A DNA stretch of 5,798 bases from JBGOUJ01 sp041477005 (GCA_041477005.1 JBGOUJ010000503.1:1-5798), one strand, 5' to 3'; positions 1 through 5,798 are shown, numbered from the stretch's first letter. Numbers and translations are program-made. The notes: generated by a model not told the origin, from the letters alone.

Positions 1-271
1 AGAAGGCGAAGAACTCGCGGAGAACCTTCTCGCTGCTCACGGCTTCCGGCGGACCGATCGAGACCGTGTCCAATGGAAACGACTATCCGGAAAACCTGGT
101 CAGTCAGTCGCTGGCGTTGATAGGTCACCTGCAACTATCTTTTGGGGTGCTGGACGCGATGGTGGACCAGGACGGGAACTGCTACATCGTCGACGTCAAC
201 CCCACCCCGGCCCTCCGGTCCCGCATCAAGAGATCCTGCAGGAGCACCTGCGCGGCGCCGCCCGCGATTGA
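1..271 (+). pseudogene. C-terminal remnant of an ATP-grasp-like protein, frame-shifted
   Basis: The frame is open from the left window edge (third base) and reads into a segment around 129-209, LSFGVLDAMVDQDGNCYIVD followed by VNPTP. This resembles the end of an ATP-grasp fold, where an acidic residue on a beta strand and a D-x-N motif bind Mg-ATP. Past about base 207 this frame becomes an unlikely Arg/Cys-rich string. The frame starting at base 2 then gives a natural-looking C-terminus, PHQEILQEHLRGAARD, ending at TGA 269-271. The simplest reading is one small indel between about 207 and 223. A GTG at base 66 could be taken as a start, but the frame is open upstream of it, so the 5' part probably lies outside the window. 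Substrate and pathway cannot be told from this piece. The family call rests on the short motif only. A sequencing error is an alternative to real decay. Confidence 0.5.
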
Positions 272-275
272 CTGG

Positions 276-362
276 CGGGGCGCCGGCCACGATTCACTCG
301 CCAGGCACGGGTCGCGATTCACTCGCGGGGAACCGGCCGCGAGACAATTACGGGGAACCGGC
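276..362. repeat. Degenerate tandem repeat with 25-bp period
   Basis: Four consecutive blocks start at 276, 301, 326 and 351. Blocks 1 and 2 share CGATTCACTCGC (290-301 and 315-326, 25 bp apart). Blocks 3 and 4 share CGGGGAACCGGC (326-337 and 351-362, also 25 bp apart), and block 1 opens with the related CGGGGCGCCGGC. The implied ancestral unit is CGGGGAACCGGC followed by roughly CGCGATTCACTCG. The array fills exactly the space between the ATP-grasp remnant and the DUF885 remnant. There are no unique spacers, so it is not a CRISPR array. It may be a local remnant of a dispersed intergenic repeat family; that is inference. Confidence 0.7.
322..343. repeat. 7-bp inverted repeat (potential hairpin) inside the 25-bp repeat array
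   Basis: CTCGCGG at 322-328 pairs perfectly with CCGCGAG at 337-343 across an 8-base GGAACCGG loop. The hairpin spans the junction of repeat blocks 2 and 3. It has no following T-run, so it does not look like an intrinsic terminator. It resembles the small GC-rich hairpins found in intergenic palindromic repeats. Whether it folds or functions in vivo is unknown. Confidence 0.5.
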
Positions 363-365
363 ACT

Positions 366-619
366 CAGTACGCCACGCAGATGATGCTCGACGCCGGGTT
401 CCTCGACAGCGCGCCCGAGCTGCGGCTCACCCTTCAGAAAGAGGAGCTGCGGGTGCTGGCCACGCCATCCTGGACATCCGCCTGCACACGATGGGCGTGA
501 CCGACCAGGAAGCGACCGACCTGATGGAGAAGCAGACTTTTCAGGAGCACGAGGAAGCTACGGCCAAGCTGCGCCGGGCCAAGCTCTCTTCCTGCCGGTT
601 GCCTACTTATCTCGTGGGA
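366..619 (+). pseudogene. Fragment of a DUF885-family protein, truncated at both ends and frame-shifted
   Basis: Frame 3 (366 to about 458) reads QYATQMMLDAGFLDSAPELR and then a Leu/Lys/Glu-rich stretch ending RVLA. From about 464 the frame starting at base 2 continues AILDIRLHTMGVTDQEATDL and, further on, TFQEHEEATAKLRRAKLSSC and LPTYLVG, ending near 619. Joined, these match from memory the conserved C-terminal part of DUF885 proteins (roughly 550-600 residues, often exported, with an HExxPGH-type motif further upstream that suggests hydrolase activity). The two frames join if one A is restored near 460, turning GGCCACGCC into GGCCAACGCC and giving VLANAIL. The fragment lacks the start, the putative catalytic region and the normal residues after LPTYLVG, where family members usually continue with a Trp-rich segment. 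It is therefore almost certainly non-functional. The frameshift alone could be an assembly error, but the missing ends could not. Confidence 0.65.
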
Positions 620-748
620 TGTACGAATGCCAACAAATTTGTTGTCAACGATTATGTTGGCATACACTTCGTTGGATGGAAGGGTAAGGGGTGCGCTTCT
701 TAAGTTACTGATTCCACAGCCTGGGGATTGACGCGCCGCGACACTACT
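620..748. other. Intergenic stretch without recognisable gene
   Basis: After the DUF885 similarity stops at about 619, the sequence runs to the peptidase stop codon at 749-751 with only the nested palindrome standing out. The open plus-strand frame continues to a TAA at 701-703, but the residues lose all resemblance to the family and look accidental. I see no convincing promoter or tRNA. There is also no stem followed by a U-run on the minus strand, so no clear terminator for the leftward peptidase gene. Confidence 0.5.
627..663. promoter_or_regulatory. 37-bp nested palindrome, operator-like
   Basis: ATGCCAACA (627-635) and TGTTGGCAT (655-663) are perfect 9-bp inverted arms. They share their centre, base 645, with an inner palindrome GTTG-T-CAAC (641-649). 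Two concentric dyads on one centre, in an A/T-richer patch between GC-rich sequence, suit a dimeric DNA-binding regulator better than an RNA hairpin, since the inner arms leave only a one-base loop. There is no following T-run, so a terminator is unlikely. No intact plus-strand gene follows, and the only neighbour is the 3' end of the peptidase gene. If it was an operator it is now orphaned. The cognate regulator cannot be named; a GntR-type site is one possibility. Confidence 0.4.
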
Positions 749-2917
749 TCACTTCTTCCCATCTCTGAGGTACCGATCAAAGAACTCCGCCGCCGCGTGG
801 TAGGCCTGGAGCCAGCGGGCATGGGTGAGGAAACCGTGGATTTCGTCGGGGAAGATTAGTTGCTCCAAGGTCACGCCTTGCTTGCGGAGCTCCTCGGCCA
901 GATCGACCGTCTGGCTGAACTGCACGTTGCGGTCGTCATCGCCGTGGATCAGCAGGACCGGGGAGCGCCAGGTCTTGACGTAGGCCATGGGCGAGGACTC
1001 AAAAGCCAGGCGAGCCGCGTCGCGCTGGGCGTCCGGGTCGTAGCTCGGGGCGAAATTGCGGATCTCGGTGTTCCAGTCGTGGACGCCGTGCAGATCGACG
1101 CCGGCGGCGAACAGATCGGAGGCGCGCGCCAGGCCCAGGGCGGTCAGATAGCCGCCGTAGGAGCCGCCCCATAAGCCGATGTGCCGGGCATCGACCTCCG
1201 GCCGGCTGCGCAGGTACAGGCCGGCGCCGAGCACGTCGTTGAACTCGCTCGCCCCGCGCGCGCCGTAGTTGAGCGCCTCGCGGAACTCCATGCCGTAGCC
1301 GGTGCCGCTGCGATAGTTGACCGCCAGAACCACGTAGCCGCGGCTCGCCAGGTACTGATTCATGCCGTAGGCGTTGTGGTAGTAGTCGCGATAGTGCCAG
1401 CCGAGAAGCATCTGGCGGCGCGATCCGCCGTGGAAGAAAATCACCGCAGGGTGGCGCTCGCCGGCGGCCCCATTCGAAGGCAGACTGCTCGAAGGCAGAC
1501 TGCTCGTGGGCAGACTGCTCGTGGGCAAAAAGACCTGGGCGTGGATCTGCATGCCGTCGGCAGCAGAGAAAACGACCGGCTGCGGCTCGACCAGGGCGCG
1601 CCCCGGGAAATCGGCGGGGATGGCGCCGGGGGCCAGATCGCGCGGCTCGCCGGAGCCGATGCGAATGGCGGCGCGGGCCGGGCGGCGGCTGTCGGAGCGC
1701 AGGAAGGCTAGGGCCCCGCCGTCACTGGTTGCTTCCGGCGCCCATTCAATTCCGGTTCCAGTGGTTAGGGCGGTGGGCCGGCCGCCTTGCACCGCCGCCT
1801 TCCAGATGTGCCGCCGGTCGGCGTCGCTCTGGTTGGAGGAGAACAGAACTTCTCTCCGGTCCGGACTGAGCGAAACGTGCTCCACCTCGAACTCACCGGG
1901 CGTCAGCAGCGTGGCCCGGCCGCCCTGCGCCGGGACCGAGTACAGGTGGTTCCAGCCGTCGCGCTCCCACGGGAACACGAGCCGGTCGCCGGCGCCCCAC
2001 AGCAGTTGATTCTCGGCCTCGACGCCGTGGAAGACGCTGCCCGAGCCGGGCTCGGCCCGCCACACCATCCGGCCACGGCCGTCGGCGACGCCGGCCACAC
2101 GAATCGACCACGGCTCGGCGCTGCGCTTCGGGCCGAAGAGGGACAGTTCATGGGAGGCCGGCACGCGGAGGAAGGCGATGGATTGGCCGTCCGGCGACCA
2201 CACCGGGCTGCTGTCGCGATCGACGCTCGGGTCGAGGTAAACAAGGGTCTTGGCTTCGAGGTCGTAGACGCCGATGAAGCTGTGGTCGCGGCGATTGCTG
2301 ACGAAGGCGAGCTGGGAGCCATCCGGGGACCAGCGCAGCGACAGGCAGTCGCCGCGCGCGTGGAACAACTGGGCCGGTTTTTCTTTGCTCTCCAGGGCCG
2401 TCGCCCAGACCTGGCCCTTCCGCAGAAAGGCGACCCGCCCGCCTTTCGGCTGGACGGCCGGGGAGTGTCCCTCGCCCAGACGCCGCGGCTCACCGGGCCC
2501 GGAGGGCGCCCCCTCGACCGGGACCACCCACACCGCTTCTTCCACGCCCTCGGGATTGCTGGTCGGGTTGGGATATTCGCCCTGCCGGTTGGCGGCGCCG
2601 CCACGGACGTAAACGATGGCGCGGGCGTCGGGCGTCCAGGCCAGGTCGAGAATTTCCTGGCCGTCATCGGCGGTGTAGGCAGTGATCTGCCGGCCTTGGT
2701 AGTCGGGCGGCCCGGCAACCCAAATGTTTCGCGCGCCGCGGGCGTCGAGCACCCAGGCCACCTTGCCGCCGCCGGGCGCCGCCGCCAGCGACGAAGGAAA
2801 CGGCGAGCTCAGCGCTTGCTCGATGGTGAAGCGCTCCGGCCCGGCCGCTTCGGCAGCCCAGCAAACGATCAGGCCGACGGCCGTTGCGACCGCCCGTCGA
2901 GAGACGCGTCCGGGCAT
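749..2917 (-). CDS. Exported S9-family prolyl-oligopeptidase-like serine peptidase
   Basis: This 722-residue protein should cleave peptides, probably oligopeptides, outside the cytoplasm. Residues 1-25 form a signal peptide: basic start with Arg-Arg, hydrophobic core VATAVGLIVCWAA, likely cut after AEA or AEAA. Residues about 30-440 form a beta-propeller with PD40-type strands such as LRWSPDGSQLAFVSN (193-207) and VWSPDGQSIAFLR (238-250). The C-terminal alpha/beta-hydrolase domain has the oxyanion-side FFHGG, nucleophile motif GGSYGGY with Ser586, HGDDDRNV with Asp662, and DEIHGF with His694, so the triad is complete. The start at 2917 is chosen because AGGAGG lies 6 bases upstream and the signal peptide follows at once; the open frame reaches 3064 but overlaps nuoI and has no such support. 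A low-complexity insert LPTSSLPTSSLPSSSLPS (464-481) comes from a 15-bp tandem repeat. Substrate preference is not readable; DPP4-like or acyl-aminoacyl-peptidase-like subgroups are both possible. Confidence 0.9.
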   Translation of the reverse strand: MPGRVSRRAVATAVGLIVCWAAEAAGPERFTIEQALSSPFPSSLAAAPGGGKVAWVLDARGARNIWVAGPPDYQGRQITAYTADDGQEILDLAWTPDARAIVYVRGGAANRQGEYPNPTSNPEGVEEAVWVVPVEGAPSGPGEPRRLGEGHSPAVQPKGGRVAFLRKGQVWATALESKEKPAQLFHARGDCLSLRWSPDGSQLAFVSNRRDHSFIGVYDLEAKTLVYLDPSVDRDSSPVWSPDGQSIAFLRVPASHELSLFGPKRSAEPWSIRVAGVADGRGRMVWRAEPGSGSVFHGVEAENQLLWGAGDRLVFPWERDGWNHLYSVPAQGGRATLLTPGEFEVEHVSLSPDRREVLFSSNQSDADRRHIWKAAVQGGRPTALTTGTGIEWAPEATSDGGALAFLRSDSRRPARAAIRIGSGEPRDLAPGAIPADFPGRALVEPQPVVFSAADGMQIHAQVFLPTSSLPTSSLPSSSLPSNGAAGERHPAVIFFHGGSRRQMLLGWHYRDYYHNAYGMNQYLASRGYVVLAVNYRSGTGYGMEFREALNYGARGASEFNDVLGAGLYLRSRPEVDARHIGLWGGSYGGYLTALGLARASDLFAAGVDLHGVHDWNTEIRNFAPSYDPDAQRDAARLAFESSPMAYVKTWRSPVLLIHGDDDRNVQFSQTVDLAEELRKQGVTLEQLIFPDEIHGFLTHARWLQAYHAAAEFFDRYLRDGKK
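1475..1526. repeat. 15-bp in-frame tandem repeat inside the peptidase gene
   Basis: The plus strand carries CGAAGGCAGACTGCT twice (1475-1489, 1490-1504), then CGTGGGCAGACTGCT (1505-1519) and a partial fourth copy (1520-1526). On the coding strand it gives repeated LP(T/S)SS pentapeptides. Because 15 is a multiple of three, copy-number changes keep the frame. It lies at the start of the hydrolase domain, between the strand ending VFLP and the ERHPAVIFFHGG strand, at a surface-loop position. Confidence 0.9.
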
Positions 2918-2923
2918 AGGATT

Positions 2924-2929
2924 CCTCCT
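2924..2929 (-). promoter_or_regulatory. Shine-Dalgarno site of the S9 peptidase gene
   Basis: On the minus strand AGGAGG (2929 down to 2924) is followed by 6 bases and then ATG at 2917-2915. It is a near-ideal ribosome binding site and decides the start, because the longer open frame runs back into nuoI. It also shows that the peptidase is translated independently of nuoI. Confidence 0.85.
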
Positions 2930-2980
2930 GCGGCTTCCCACGAAGTCTAACATCGGCGGACAGGCGCACGAAGTCCCAAG

Positions 2981-3007
2981 AACTTGCCCAACTTGCCCAA
3001 CTTGCCC
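2981..3007. repeat. Three exact copies of a 9-bp tandem repeat at the nuoI 3' end
   Basis: AACTTGCCC occurs three times without change (2981-2989, 2990-2998, 2999-3007; GGGCAAGTT on the coding strand). The last base overlaps the nuoI stop codon TAG (3009-3007). The array lies in the roughly 90-bp gap before the peptidase start. It forms no hairpin of its own and no terminator is visible in the gap, so readthrough from nuoI into the peptidase gene is possible. Probably a slippage product. Confidence 0.85.
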
Positions 3008-3618
3008 TATGCTCCGTGGATGCCGTCCCAGCCACCCTTCATCTCTCCGCCGCTTAGCTCGCACCTGTGGGGAAACTTCAGATCGCAGTGGTTGATCGGT
3101 TTACGCAGCCCGGGGTCCATCAGCTCATGGATGTCAAGCCGCATGGCCTCCCTGGAGTAGGCCGCTAAGTCGAGGATTCCTGTGTCCATCCGGATGGCGT
3201 CCTCCGGGCATACCTCGACACAGTACCCGCAATAGACGCAGACCCCCAGGTCGATGTCGAACCGGACCGGGTACTTCTCGATATTGGGGTCCGGGTGCTC
3301 ACCGGGCACGATGGTGATGCACTTGGCCGGGCAAACTGTCTCGCAGAGCATGCACCCCACGCAGCGGGGGGTGTGATCCTCGCGGAGGGTGAGCCGGTGG
3401 CGGCTGCGGAACCGCGACATGAGCGGCCTGAGCTCTTCGGGAAATTGGATGGTCACAGAGGCGGGAAGGTTCTTGAAACGGCCCAGGAGGTGAGCCGTGT
3501 GGAGAAACAGGTTGCGGAAGAAGTGGGTAAAGGTGATCTTGAGGCCGCAGAGAATCTGGGGGATGTAGAGCTTTTCCCAGAAAGTCAGCTCGCGCCTGCG
3601 GACAACTTTTACAGTCAT
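3007..3618 (-). CDS. nuoI: NADH-quinone oxidoreductase subunit I (two [4Fe-4S] clusters)
   Basis: NuoI (TYKY in mitochondria) carries clusters N6a and N6b in the peripheral arm of complex I and relays electrons towards NuoB and quinone. The 203-residue product has two classical ferredoxin motifs: Cys86-x2-Cys89-x2-Cys92-x3-Cys96-Pro and Cys127-x2-Cys130-x2-Cys133-x3-Cys137-Pro. They follow an N-terminal amphipathic segment (about 14-50) that contacts the membrane subunits. Length is within or slightly above the usual 160-220. The C-terminal tail (about 160-203) beyond the second motif includes a Gly-rich end. The ATG at 3618-3616 shares one base with the nuoH stop (TAATG) and is preceded by AGGGAAGG, so translation is coupled to nuoH. 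The open frame upstream to 3891 lies within nuoH and is not coding. No nuoJ follows, which is unusual. Function is confidently assigned. Confidence 0.96.
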   Translation of the reverse strand: MTVKVVRRRELTFWEKLYIPQILCGLKITFTHFFRNLFLHTAHLLGRFKNLPASVTIQFPEELRPLMSRFRSRHRLTLREDHTPRCVGCMLCETVCPAKCITIVPGEHPDPNIEKYPVRFDIDLGVCVYCGYCVEVCPEDAIRMDTGILDLAAYSREAMRLDIHELMDPGLRKPINHCDLKFPHRCELSGGEMKGGWDGIHGA

Positions 3619-4709
3619 TAAGGCGCCTTCCCTAAAAAGACCAGCACTACGGCTGTTACCACAACGTTGACAACCGCGATCGGAAATAGCCCCTTCCAGC
3701 CCAGGCTCATAAGCTGATCGTAGCGGAATCGCGGCAGGGTCCAACGCAGTTGCATGAACACAAAGCAAAAGATTAAGCCCTTGACCGAAAAGCTTGCCAC
3801 CCCGAGCAGGACATAGATCAAATTGGGGACGAGCAGCACGCCACCCCAAGGGAAGTGGAAGCCGTCCGGCATGAGGTAGGGTATTTGCCACCCGCCGAAA
3901 AACAGCGTGGTCGAAAGGCTCGCCACCATGATGGTCTGCAGGAAATCCGTGAGGAAGAACATCCCGAACTTCATTCCGCTATACTCCACGAAGTACCCGA
4001 TGATTTCCGACTCGCCTTCCGGCAGGTCAAAGGGAAGCCTCTTGGTTTCGGCCAGGGCGGCGGTCACGAAGACGACAAAGGCCACCGGCTGGGTGACGAT
4101 GCCCCAGAGAGGAAGCCAGCCGCCAAGCATCCGCCCTTGGGCCCGCACCAGTTCAGCCAGGTCGATGGTCCCATAAACCATGATCACGCCGAGGATGGCG
4201 ATGCCCAGTGCGATCTCATAGGAGATCATCTGCGCTGTGGCCCTTAACCCCCCCAGGATGGCGTAGTTATTGCGCGAGGCAAAGCCCGCGAGGATCACGC
4301 CATAGGCCTCCAGAGAGAGCATGGCAAAGATGTAAAGCAGCGCCACGTTGATGTGGGCGACTTGCAGGTCGATGACCCGATTCCCCAGGATGAGGCGGTC
4401 TCCAAACGGGATCGCGGCAAAGGCCACCAGAGCGAAGAAGACCGAAAAAAAAGGAGCCAAAGCGTGGATGGTCTTATCCGCGCCGGCCGGGACGATATCC
4501 TCCTTGGTGAACATTTTGATGACATCGGCGACGCCGTGGAACATTCCCAGCATCCGAAAGCCAAAGATGTCGGCGCGGTTGGCCCCGATCCGGTCCTGGA
4601 TGAGGGCGGACTGCTTCCGCTCCACCCAGGTATGAAAGCCCGCCAGGTTCAAGGCCGCGAAAAAGACGATTCCGGCCAGCACGAGCTTGATCAGCAAAAC
4701 TTCGATCAT
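3618..4709 (-). CDS. nuoH: NADH-quinone oxidoreductase subunit H (membrane, quinone site)
   Basis: NuoH (ND1) is the membrane subunit that forms much of the quinone chamber of complex I and starts the proton-translocation path. The 363-residue product is strongly hydrophobic with about eight membrane helices, matching family length. Two hallmark segments are present: WVERKQSALIQDRIGANRAD at 28-47, and the acidic cytoplasmic loop LPFDLPEGESEIIGYFVEYS starting near 225, which holds Glu231, Glu233, Glu235 and Glu242. In the common form I remember this loop reads ESELVAGYHTEYSG; here it is ESEIIGYFVEYSG, one residue shorter. The ATG (4709-4707) overlaps the nuoG stop in ATGA, and the TAA (3620-3618) overlaps the nuoI ATG, so the gene is in the middle of a tightly coupled operon. 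Function is secure. Confidence 0.97.
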   Translation of the reverse strand: MIEVLLIKLVLAGIVFFAALNLAGFHTWVERKQSALIQDRIGANRADIFGFRMLGMFHGVADVIKMFTKEDIVPAGADKTIHALAPFFSVFFALVAFAAIPFGDRLILGNRVIDLQVAHINVALLYIFAMLSLEAYGVILAGFASRNNYAILGGLRATAQMISYEIALGIAILGVIMVYGTIDLAELVRAQGRMLGGWLPLWGIVTQPVAFVVFVTAALAETKRLPFDLPEGESEIIGYFVEYSGMKFGMFFLTDFLQTIMVASLSTTLFFGGWQIPYLMPDGFHFPWGGVLLVPNLIYVLLGVASFSVKGLIFCFVFMQLRWTLPRFRYDQLMSLGWKGLFPIAVVNVVVTAVVLVFLGKAP

Positions 4710-5798
4710 GGCGCGACCGCCCCTGGCGCGGGCTTTGCCGCCGCCACGTCAACCCCATGCGCCCCGATGGTTTCGTAGCTCAATCCCTCGAAGGGCGCCG
4801 ACGCCTGGGCAAGCGCGAGAAAAATCTGCTCCGGTCCCCGCCAATCGAGCGGCAGATTCAGCTTCGCGGCCAAATCCAGGAGGATGCGCCAGTCCTCGCG
4901 GGAGTTCTCGAGCGGGGGAAAAGCGCGGCCGATGCGTTGGACCAGGCCGTGGCAATTCACGAAGGTCCCGTCCTTCTCCACGTAGGCTGCGCTGGGCAGG
5001 ACCCAATGGGCCAAGGGCACGGTCGCGTTCTGGTTCGTACCCGAGAAGACGAAGAGACCCACCCTCGCTGAGATCTCGCGGACCTTCTCATTCCCGAAGA
5101 ACTCCACCAGGTCGTGGCCCATAACCCATAGGACGTCAAGGTTTCCGGCGAGCGCCTGGTCCACGATCTGCGCGGCGTCGGGTGCGTCATTCCGGAATTT
5201 GGCTGCGGTGCCCGGGCCGGCCAGGCCCAGCAGGGTTGCCCCAAGCGTATTGGGATTCTTGTCCGCTTTCATCAGGAAGTCGTCACCCAGCCCGGGCGCC
5301 TGAGGAACAGAAGCGCCGACGTGGGCGCCGAGAGCGCTCTTGAAAATCTCCCGAATCAGAAAGAGCTCTTCGTTGGTGAGCTGGGCCGAGGCGATGACGC
5401 CAATCCGTGCGCCTTTCAGGGCCGTCGCGATCGCCGTGAGGGCCTGCTCCCAATCCGCATTCGCCGACGGCCCGCGTACCTTGTCCAATCGTGCGCGATC
5501 GATCCATCCAAGGCCGTAGCGCCCCTCATCGCATAACCACCATCGGTTGACATCCGGGTTGTAGCGGGGCTTGACGCGCACGACGCGAGCCCCATCGTTC
5601 AGGTGGGGTCTGTCGAGTACGTAGTGCAAGTCCATATTGCATCCCTGGCTGCAGCCGTTGCAGACCGTGGGGGCGCTGGAGAGGTACCAGACCCTGGCCT
5701 TGAAACGGAAGTCCCGTTCGGTCAGGGCGCCCACGGGACAGATATCCACCACGTTCGCCGAGTAGCGATTGTTGAGCTCGGTGCCTGGGTAGATCCCG
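4706..5798 (-). CDS. nuoG: NADH-quinone oxidoreductase subunit G, C-terminal part (5' end outside window)
   Basis: NuoG is the largest iron-sulfur subunit of the complex I NADH-dehydrogenase arm. The window holds its last 363 residues; the frame is open across the right edge. The visible part begins GIYPGTELNNRYSAN, then VVDICPVGAL with the Cys-Pro (Cys20) that ends an N-terminal [4Fe-4S] site. A molybdopterin-oxidoreductase-like domain follows, with Cys46-x2-Cys49-x3-Cys53-x35-Cys89 (CNGCSQGC and WLCDEGR), the pattern of the off-pathway N7 cluster of some bacterial NuoG proteins. Further on, HWVLPSAAYVEKDGTFVN (264-281) is the conserved motif of this fold. The protein ends soon after in an Ala/Pro-rich tail, so this is a short-form NuoG without the long C-terminus of E. 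coli NuoG. The family has no catalytic molybdenum site. A GTG at 5752 is not the start, because conserved sequence continues upstream of it. The stop overlaps the nuoH start. Confidence 0.95.
   Translation of the reverse strand, partial: GIYPGTELNNRYSANVVDICPVGALTERDFRFKARVWYLSSAPTVCNGCSQGCNMDLHYVLDRPHLNDGARVVRVKPRYNPDVNRWWLCDEGRYGLGWIDRARLDKVRGPSANADWEQALTAIATALKGARIGVIASAQLTNEELFLIREIFKSALGAHVGASVPQAPGLGDDFLMKADKNPNTLGATLLGLAGPGTAAKFRNDAPDAAQIVDQALAGNLDVLWVMGHDLVEFFGNEKVREISARVGLFVFSGTNQNATVPLAHWVLPSAAYVEKDGTFVNCHGLVQRIGRAFPPLENSREDWRILLDLAAKLNLPLDWRGPEQIFLALAQASAPFEGLSYETIGAHGVDVAAAKPAPGAVAP

Noticed and set aside
276..362. CRISPR array
   Set aside because: The 25-bp blocks are contiguous and degenerate, with no unique spacers and no cas genes nearby.
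142..384. Plus-strand 80-codon open frame in the left region
   Set aside because: Arg/Pro/Thr-rich shadow frame over the ATP-grasp remnant and the repeat; no family resemblance.
620..703. C-terminal continuation of the DUF885 frame to TAA at 701-703
   Set aside because: After LPTYLVG the residues do not resemble the family, and the DNA here is the orphan palindrome region, so the open frame appears accidental.
704..748. Intrinsic terminator for the leftward peptidase gene
   Set aside because: The GC-rich run GACGCGCCGCGAC does not form a true inverted repeat and no T-run follows on the minus strand.
1787..2950. Long plus-strand open frame (387 codons) opposite the peptidase gene
   Set aside because: It is antisense to a well-supported S9 peptidase, has Ala/Arg/Gly-rich composition typical of high-GC shadow frames, and shows no recognisable motif.
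2918..3064. Upstream extension of the peptidase frame to a start at 3064
   Set aside because: It overlaps the nuoI 3' end, encodes the 9-bp repeat as QVGQVGQV, lacks a better ribosome site, and would bury the signal peptide about 50 residues inside the protein.
3619..3891. Upstream extension of the nuoI frame to 3891
   Set aside because: It runs through nuoH coding sequence. NuoI conservation and the TAATG coupling both support the start at 3618.

Overview
This is a high-GC bacterial window. About seven eighths of it is a leftward (minus-strand) gene block, and the left end is a decayed stretch without an intact gene. Reading the minus strand from the right edge, the order is: nuoG (complex I 75-kDa-type subunit, cut by the window edge), nuoH (membrane quinone-module subunit), nuoI (two-[4Fe-4S] ferredoxin subunit), a gap of about 90 bp, and then a gene for an exported S9-family prolyl-oligopeptidase-like serine peptidase. 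The nuo genes are translationally coupled: nuoG/nuoH share ATGA and nuoH/nuoI share TAATG. They are parts of one respiratory NADH:quinone oxidoreductase. NuoG and NuoI carry iron-sulfur clusters that pass electrons towards quinone, which is reduced at the interface with NuoH.

The usual order continues nuoI-nuoJ-nuoK-nuoL-nuoM-nuoN, but here nuoI is followed directly by the peptidase, which has its own strong Shine-Dalgarno site. The nuo run therefore ends or is broken at this point. The peptidase has a signal peptide, a beta-propeller with PD40-type repeats, and an alpha/beta-hydrolase domain with an intact Ser-Asp-His triad. It probably works in peptide scavenging outside the cytoplasm and has no evident link to complex I. 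It also looks more GC-rich than the nuo genes.

Bases 1-748 contain no intact gene. On the plus strand there is the C-terminal end of an ATP-grasp-like protein (1-271, frame-shifted near its end), then a degenerate 25-bp-period repeat (276-362), then an internal/C-terminal piece of a DUF885-family protein (about 366-619, with a one-base frameshift near 460). After these comes a lower-GC stretch with an orphan 37-bp nested palindrome (627-663). I read this as a graveyard of recombined gene fragments.

The host is most plausibly Acidobacteriota or a similar high-GC soil lineage. That is inferred from the style of the S9 peptidase, the DUF885 fragment and the form of the nuo proteins, and is not proven. 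I do not see a convincing new multi-gene system. The most unusual material is the repeat/pseudogene junction, the orphan palindrome and the apparent end of the nuo cluster after nuoI.
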